Assembly (NCBI RefSeq): GCF_040958095.1
Contig: NC_091172.1
Coordinates: 25,142,562-25,206,561, forward strand
DNA: 64,000 nt
Reading direction: 5' to 3'
Origin: Procambarus clarkii
Taxonomy: Eukaryota > Arthropoda > Malacostraca > Decapoda > Cambaridae
In this document: positions 45,640 through 64,000 of the stretch, in pieces
Position numbering within the stretch: position 1 is the first letter of the stretch
How the letters are laid out: each line of letters starts with the position of its first letter
Made by a program: the position numbers and the translations under genes
Notes under the pieces: generated by a model
Seen by the model: the letters and a program-made list of their open reading frames with translations, nothing else
Databases searched by the model: none
What the model was told of the DNA's origin: nothing

Positions 45640-46170
45640 TAAAACCCAGAGGAATAATAAAGGGAACATTTGACTTCAAGGAAAAGAAGGTAGTTATTCA
45701 AGTGTATAAATCTCTGGTGCGCCCCCGCTTGGATTAATATTGTATACAAACTTGGAGACCTCATCTTCAGAAAGACATAACTTCTTTGGAGAAAGTTCAA
45801 CACCGGGCAACAAAAATCATTCCAGAACTAAGTCGACTCTCTTACCAGGACCGGTTGAGGGCCACAGGGCTAACACCACTGCACACCAGAGATGACAGGG
45901 GCTGATATCGAAACTTTTAAAATACTGAATAGTTTGAAAGATATTGATGCAGACAACTTCTTCAAAAGGTCAGATGTAACACAGCAATTCTTTCAAGCTC
46001 AACAAGGCGCAGCAGCAGGGTACCCGCCGAAGCTATAAATGTCAAAACACTGCTGAATTTTTTAATTCAGCTTGAAAATATCATCAGGACAAAAGGGGGG
46101 GACCTTTGACAAGTCGCCGGCTTCCTGTCCTTGTCGAGGCCACTAGAGAATAGTGGCCCTCAGATAAAAC
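45640..46170 (+). mobile_element. LINE family B, C-terminal coding part
   Basis: Reads with stops: FDFKEKKVVIQVYKSLVRPR, then EKVQHRATKIIPELSRLSYQ, DRLRATGLTPLHTRDDRG and, after a break, TLLNFLIQLENI-like residues. The tail has gtccttgtcgaggccactag. Confidence 0.8.
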
Positions 46171-46266
46171 AAAATGATACCAGAGGCACCCCCTCTGCTG
46201 TCTAACTTTCCAAACGATTGGTTTGTATCCTGGCTGGGGAGAACTGATTAGGCGCCAATCCTTAAT

Positions 46267-46270
<4 letters not shown>

Positions 46271-46352
<82 letters not shown>
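46271..46352. repeat. (CA)n microsatellite
   Basis: About 80 bp of CA repeats joining the LINE family B end to a LINE family A copy. Confidence 0.97.
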
Positions 46353-46353
<1 letters not shown>

Positions 46354-46930
46354 CGTTCAGGAACATGTGTAAGGAATCATTCAGAATCTTGTACACCACA
46401 TATGTAAGACCAATCCTGGAGTATGCGGCCCCAGCATGGAGCCCGTACCTTGTCAAGCACAAGACGAAGCTGGAAAAAGTCCAAAGGTATGCCACTAGAC
46501 AAGTCCCAGAACTAAGAGGCATGAGTTACGAGGAAAGGCTGCGGGAAATGCACCTTACGACCCTGGAGGACAGAAGAGTAAGGGGAGACATGATCACAAC
46601 CTACAAAATCCTCAGGGGAATCGACCGGGTAAACAAGGATAAACTATTCAACACTGGTGGGACGCGAACAAAGGGACACAGGTGGAAACTGAGTACCCAC
46701 ATGAGCAGCCACAGGGACATTAGAAGGAACTTTTTCAGTGTCAAAGTAGTTAACGGATGGAATGCATTAGGCAGTGATGTGGTGGAGGCTGACTCCATAC
46801 ACAGTTTTAAATGTAGATATGATAGAGCCCAGTAGGCTCAGGAATCTGTACATCAGTTGATTGACAGTTGAGAGGCGGGACCAAAGAGCCAAATCTCAAC
46901 CCCCGCAAGCACAAATAGGTGAGTACACAC
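46353..46930 (+). mobile_element. LINE family A, RT C-terminal frame intact
   Basis: The open frame 46365-46835 (156 codons) reads MCKESFRILYTTYVRPILEY, then EKVQRYATRQVPELRGMSYE, ERLREMHLTTLEDRRVRGDM, ITTYKILRGIDRVNKDKLFN and finally DSIHSFKCRYDRAQ. This is the C-terminal third of a LINE RT; the catalytic domain is replaced by (CA)n at the 5' side. The tail ends cccccgcaagcacaaatagg then tgagta. Youngest-looking LINE copy in the window. Confidence 0.88.
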
Positions 46931-46939
46931 ACACCCACA

Positions 46940-47032
46940 CACATATATTCACCTAGTTGTGCTTGCGGGGGCTGAGCTCTGGCTATTTCGGCCCGCCTCT
47001 CAACTGACACTCAATCAATTGATTTTTTCCTC
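46940..47032 (-). mobile_element. LINE family A tail, inverted
   Basis: The minus strand carries the gcccccgcaagcacaactag tail, facing the tail of the preceding copy across a short CACACC patch (tail-to-tail pair). Confidence 0.75.
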
Positions 47033-47034
47033 CA

Positions 47035-47225
47035 CACACACAAACCCAGGAAGCAGCCCATAGTAGCTGTCTAACTCGCAGGTACCTATTTACTGGTAGG
47101 TGAACAGGTGCATCAGGGTGAAAGAAACCCTGCCCATTTGTTTCCGCCATCGCCGGGGTGGAACGATCCCCGGACCCCAGGATTACGAATCCCGCGCGCT
47201 GTCCACTCAGCCGTCAGGCGCCCTA
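47035..47225 (-). mobile_element. tRNA-derived SINE, family 1
   Basis: The minus-strand head gcctgacggctgagtggaca has an A box, and the B box is on the complement of ccacccc...gatccccgg-type sequence (47155-47175). The body has the complement of acctatttactggtaggtga. Confidence 0.82.
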
Positions 47226-48040
47226 CCATGAATCGGATGTGGATATATATCAATGAGTTTGTGTGGATATAAACAGGGGCTGTCATTTATGGGCCAATAG
47301 GCCTTCTGCAGTCTTCTTGCTTCTTATGTTCTTAACTTATCCAGTGTGTATTAATTGTTTCGTTTTCAGTTTTGTGTTAATATATTTAACTCGTAATTAA
47401 TATTCCATCAATGGTGACACTTTTTCATGCTGACAAATTATCTTCTGTGCATAGAGTAGGTCTATCGGTCTATTGTATGATAGGCCTATGTAGGTGAAAG
47501 CATCAGTTGTAATTAATATGACAACCTTATTTTGTCTGGAATATTATGAAATCATTCTCGAGGATAGGAAGCCGGTTAACAATCATCGAGTTCCTTAATA
47601 GTCAAAGGAGAAGCTATCCAAGGAGGATCACAAATTGAATTACAAACTAGATCTGACTGTGCTTAACCTGACTGATGAGCCAATGATATGCCTCTAGTGA
47701 TGCTAAAAAACAACTGACCAGTGAATCCTTGCAACACACGAAGGATGTCTCTCGTCCCCTTACACTTAGTCATAACCGTTATGCTATGGATATGCAAACA
47801 GTGTTTTTAAGTGTAGATTAGATTAGGAGTGCTTTGGGTACTTCGTCAATAACACACACATTGTAAATGGCAAGAAAAGTGTAAGGTTGCGAGACTAAGG
47901 GAGCCATCACGGAGCGACATGACCCGTGCGCATCCCTCCCTGCAGATGTCAGTTGGTCACGTGACTTTAGAAAATGGCGTCGTGATGCGTCGCTCCCCGC
48001 CATGTAAACAATTTGGTCAGACTAACCGTAGTACACTGCG
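47226..48040. other. Intergenic, nothing recognised
   Basis: Upstream flank of U2SURP. Short frames near 47818-48217 are not supported. Confidence 0.4.
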
Positions 48041-48250
48041 TTTGGTGATATCTGGGCGGTCATCTGGTGGTATTGAGGCTGAGAGTGAGAGTGTGTGGGT
48101 GGTGGGTGACGGAGGCGGCGGGCCGCAGGCGGCAGCTCTGTGTCGGGAATTACCTCCATTGATTTTGTCCTGACGCGGCCCCCCCCCTACATTACGCTCC
48201 CCTTGTGCTGTTGACACGCTCCCGAGGTGCCACTTGGATCACGACACGAG
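48041..48250 (+). promoter_or_regulatory. U2SURP: Probable U2SURP promoter and non-coding exon 1
   Basis: A locally GC- and CpG-richer stretch without a TATA box, ending in a good splice donor cacgag|gtaagg at 48250/48251. The coding start is in an exon that begins with an acceptor at 51062, so an upstream non-coding exon is required and this donor is the best candidate. The transcription start is not determinable from sequence. Confidence 0.5.
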
Positions 48251-48454
48251 GTAAGGACTTGGGGCTTTGTGGGGCACGTTTGCTGGCCGGCGTCTTGGGA
48301 GACGGAGGTCAGGGCTGGGTGATGTGTGTTCATTGATCTTGTGTAGCGGCTCCGGGCAGAGGGGGCCCCAGCGGGCCCTAAACTGGGCTCCCCCGGGCCT
48401 CCCTCAGGGGTCACGGTGCAAGAACATGCTCTAATTCTCGGATCCTCCCCCCCG

Positions 48455-49845
48455 GTCAGTGGAGGCTGGCCTCCCCCCGGTCAGTGGAGGCTGTCCTCCC
48501 CCCCGGTCACTGGAGGCTGTCCTCCCCCCCGTCACTGGAGGCTGTCCTCCCCCCGGTCACTGGAGGCTGTCCTCCTCATGGTCACTGGAGGCTGTCCTCC
48601 CCCAGGTCACTGGAGGCTGTCCTCCTCCTGGTCACTGGAGGCTGTCTTCCCCCAGGTCACTGGAGGCTGTCCTCCTCCTGGTCACTGGAGGCTGTCCTCC
48701 CCCTGGTCACTGGAGACAGACCTTCCCCGGCCAGTGAAGGCTGTCCTCCCCTGGTCAGTGAAGGCTGTCCTTCCCCTGTCAATGAAGGCTGTCCTCCCCC
48801 TGTCAATGAAGGCTGTCCTTCCCCGGTCACTGAAGGCTGTCCTCCCCCGGGCAATGAAGGCTGTCCTCCCCCGGGCAATGAAGGCTGTCCTCCCCCGGGC
48901 AATGAAGGCTGTCCTCCCCCGGGCAATGAAGGCTGTCCTCCCCTGGTCAGTGAAGGCTGTCCTTCCCCTGTCAATGATGGCTGTCCTCCCCGTCAATGAA
49001 GGCTGTCCTCCCCCTGTCAATGAAGGCTGTCCTCCCCCGGTCAATGAAGGCTGTCCTCCCCCGGTCACTGAAGGCTGTCCTTCCCCGGTCACTGAAGGCT
49101 GTCCTCCCTCGGTCACTGAAGGCTGTCCTCCCTCGGTCACTGAAGGCTGTCCTCCCCCGGGCAATGAAGGCTGTCCTCCCCTGGTCAGTGAAGGCTGTCC
49201 TTCCCCTGTCAATGATGGCTGTCCTCCCCGTCAATGAAGGCTGTCCTCCCCCTGTCAATGAAGGCTGTCCTCCCCCGGTCATGTCACTGAAGGCTGTCCT
49301 CCCCCGGTCACGGCAGGCTGTCCTCCCCTCCCTCGGTCTGTGAAGGCTGTCCTCCCTCGGTCACTGAAGGCTGTCCTCCCTCGGTCACTGAAGGCTGTCC
49401 TCCCTCGGTCACTGAAGGCTGTCCTCCCTCGGTCACTGAAGGCTGTCCTCCCTCGGTCACTGAAGGCTGTCCTCCCTCGGTCACTGAAGGCTGTCCTCCC
49501 TCGGTCACTGAAGGCTGTCCTCCCTCGGTCACTGAAGGCTGTCCTCCCCCGGTCACGGCAGGCTGTCCTCTCCTCCCTCGGTCTGTGAAGGCTGTCCTCC
49601 CTCGGTCACTGAAGGCTGTCCTCCCTCGGTCACTGAAGGCTGTCTTCCCTCGGTCACTGAAGGCTGTCCTCCCCCGGTCACGGCAGGCTGTCCTCTCCTC
49701 CCTCGGTCTCTGAAGGCTGTCCTCCCTCGGTCACTGAAGGCTGTCCTCCCTCGGTCACTGAAGGCTGTCCTCTCTCGGTCACTGAAGGCTGTCCTCCCTC
49801 GGTCACGGCAGGCTGTCCTTCCCCGGACACGGCATGTTGTCCTTC
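48455..49845. repeat. 24-bp C-rich minisatellite, about 58 copies
   Basis: Unit core ggtcactgaaggctgtcctc then cctc/cccc. Early units read ctggaggctg, later ones ctgaaggctg; multi-unit blocks are themselves duplicated (for example 48721-49000 and 49150-49290). It is in U2SURP intron 1, starting about 200 bp after the donor. The minus strand carries runs of 4-6 G. Many open frames on both strands come from the 24-bp period. Confidence 0.96.
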
Positions 49846-51062
49846 CCCAGTCTGATGAATTAGTCAAATAATGTTATTGAAAAGGGGGTGCCATAGGCAC
49901 AATCAGAGAACACTGACCATTAGGGGCCCACGACTGTTCACCCCCCCCCTTAGAGTACTTGAAATTTTAGTTAAATGTTCTACGTTTGGCTGCTGTTGAT
50001 TATGCATGTACGATATGTAGCCTTCCGTTACTACCCATTACGTGGGCATTGTGTGCATGATAGGCAAGTTAAAATTTTCTATAACTAGCTCAACACAAAT
50101 GTAAATTGCATACCTTAGGTGGTTGTAGTTCAGTTCTTGACCCAAAATGTTACCTTGAAACCTTTTTGTCACTTGCCCACAAGGTGGGAATGGAGTCCAT
50201 AATAATCTAAGTAAAACTTATCATTTGTTGTGTTAAAGCGTCTTGGAATCATGGTTATGTTAGTTTGATAAACTGTGAAAAGTTTGTTTATACAGTACAG
50301 TATATTTGTTAACAAACTTCTGTACTGTGTTAACTTGTTCATCAAGGCTGTAACTTGCTTAATTTAACTAAACATAATTTGGTATTTGGTTCCCGAGCCT
50401 ATTACATGCCCCTGTAACCTTTTCCAATACAGCTTGCATTTAGCTTAGCTTAATAAACTAAGCTAAACTAAATGGTTATGGTTTCCCATAGTCGGGGGAA
50501 GAAAGCCGTTACACTTATTGAGGTCCCTCTAGGCCAAGTATAGTACTGCACTGCACTGTCCTGTACTGTACTTGCATTTCCAAGAATGCAACCAATAGCA
50601 ATTGCCTAACTGTTGGTTAGCTGTTTACTGCTAAATAAAGAGAGGCATCAGGTTAAAGGAAACCTTGCCCAAATGTTTTGGTCCTACTGCAGTCATTGAA
50701 CCTGGGATATTCCCAGCTGTGATTTATAGTTCAATGGTCGATGATATTTGGACCTCAAGTGATATATGAAAACACAAATAAGAGTTGCTACACCTAAAGC
50801 AGCCGTAACATTTAAGCATTCAAAAACAGGCATTCATGGTTCAGTTAAACTTATATCCTAGGAATTTAAAATACATATTAATTTATTTAAATTTACCAAA
50901 GTAAATTTAAGTAATAAAATTAGTTTAAATTTTCCATCTACATGATTTAGCTAATTCACTAATGTGTTAACCTCTATTTTACATTATCCACGGGATAGGT
51001 TTTATTTTTATTTTGCAACGGAATTCACATATTATTCAGTACTAATATTTATTTTATTTCAG
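49846..51062. other. Rest of U2SURP intron 1
   Basis: AT-rich. Has a short TAGCTTAGCTTAATAAACTAAGCTAA imperfect palindrome near 50435-50470 region and otherwise nothing recognised. Confidence 0.4.
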
Positions 51063-51110
51063 GGTTGTGATCAAACCAGCATATATAAAATTTAAAGGGA
51101 GAGCAGCACA

Positions 51111-64000
<12,890 letters not shown>

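Noticed and set aside
48416..49867. Proline/glycine-rich repetitive frames on both strands
   Set aside because: Produced by the 24-bp minisatellite inside U2SURP intron 1.

Overview
The window looks like nuclear DNA from an arthropod, most likely a decapod crustacean (crayfish, lobster or crab type). This is inferred from spliceosomal GT-AG genes, TTAGG-type interstitial telomere-like tracts, and tRNA-derived SINEs, LINE tails and Penelope-like elements that resemble repeats I associate with decapod genomes. The species cannot be named from sequence alone. Most of the long open frames are tandem repeats whose unit is a multiple of 3, so they stay open on both strands and are not genes.

Three host genes are supported. 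(1) A CNRIP1-like gene on the minus strand: a first coding exon at 26370-26444 and a second at 3808-3905, separated by a 22.5-kb intron; later exons lie left of the window. (2) A complete small secreted C1q-domain gene on the plus strand, coding exons 34367-34819, 35563-35669 and 36950-37145, with a poly(A) signal at 37251. (3) The 5' part of U2SURP (SR140, a U2 snRNP-associated RRM/SURP splicing factor) on the plus strand: probable non-coding exon 1 ending at 48250, then eleven coding exons from 51111 to 63662, running off the right edge. The three genes have no obvious functional link.

Layout: 1-3800, repeats including a 1.27-kb foldback element; 3.8-26.4 kb, the CNRIP1-like gene, whose intron carries about 6.6 kb of minisatellites (units of 18 to 35 bp), LINE and SINE relics and a Penelope-like element with a GIY-YIG endonuclease frame; 26.4-34 kb, probable CNRIP1 promoter side, a second foldback element and SINEs; 34.3-37.3 kb, the C1q gene; 37.3-48 kb, intergenic LINE, SINE and Penelope-like relics and a 38-bp minisatellite; 48-64 kb, U2SURP with a 24-bp C-rich minisatellite in intron 1, a Tigger-like DNA transposon with a nested palindromic element in intron 6-7, and a LINE 3' end at the right edge.

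Most notable observations: a 32-bp minisatellite just inside the second coding intron of the C1q gene that repeats a strong 5' splice-site sequence 15 times; a family of about 172-bp palindromic elements with 12-14 bp target duplications whose arms match the two ends of a Penelope-like element; a degenerate hammerhead-ribozyme-like fold downstream of the other Penelope-like frame; and a foldback element whose arms are built from a 51-bp satellite.
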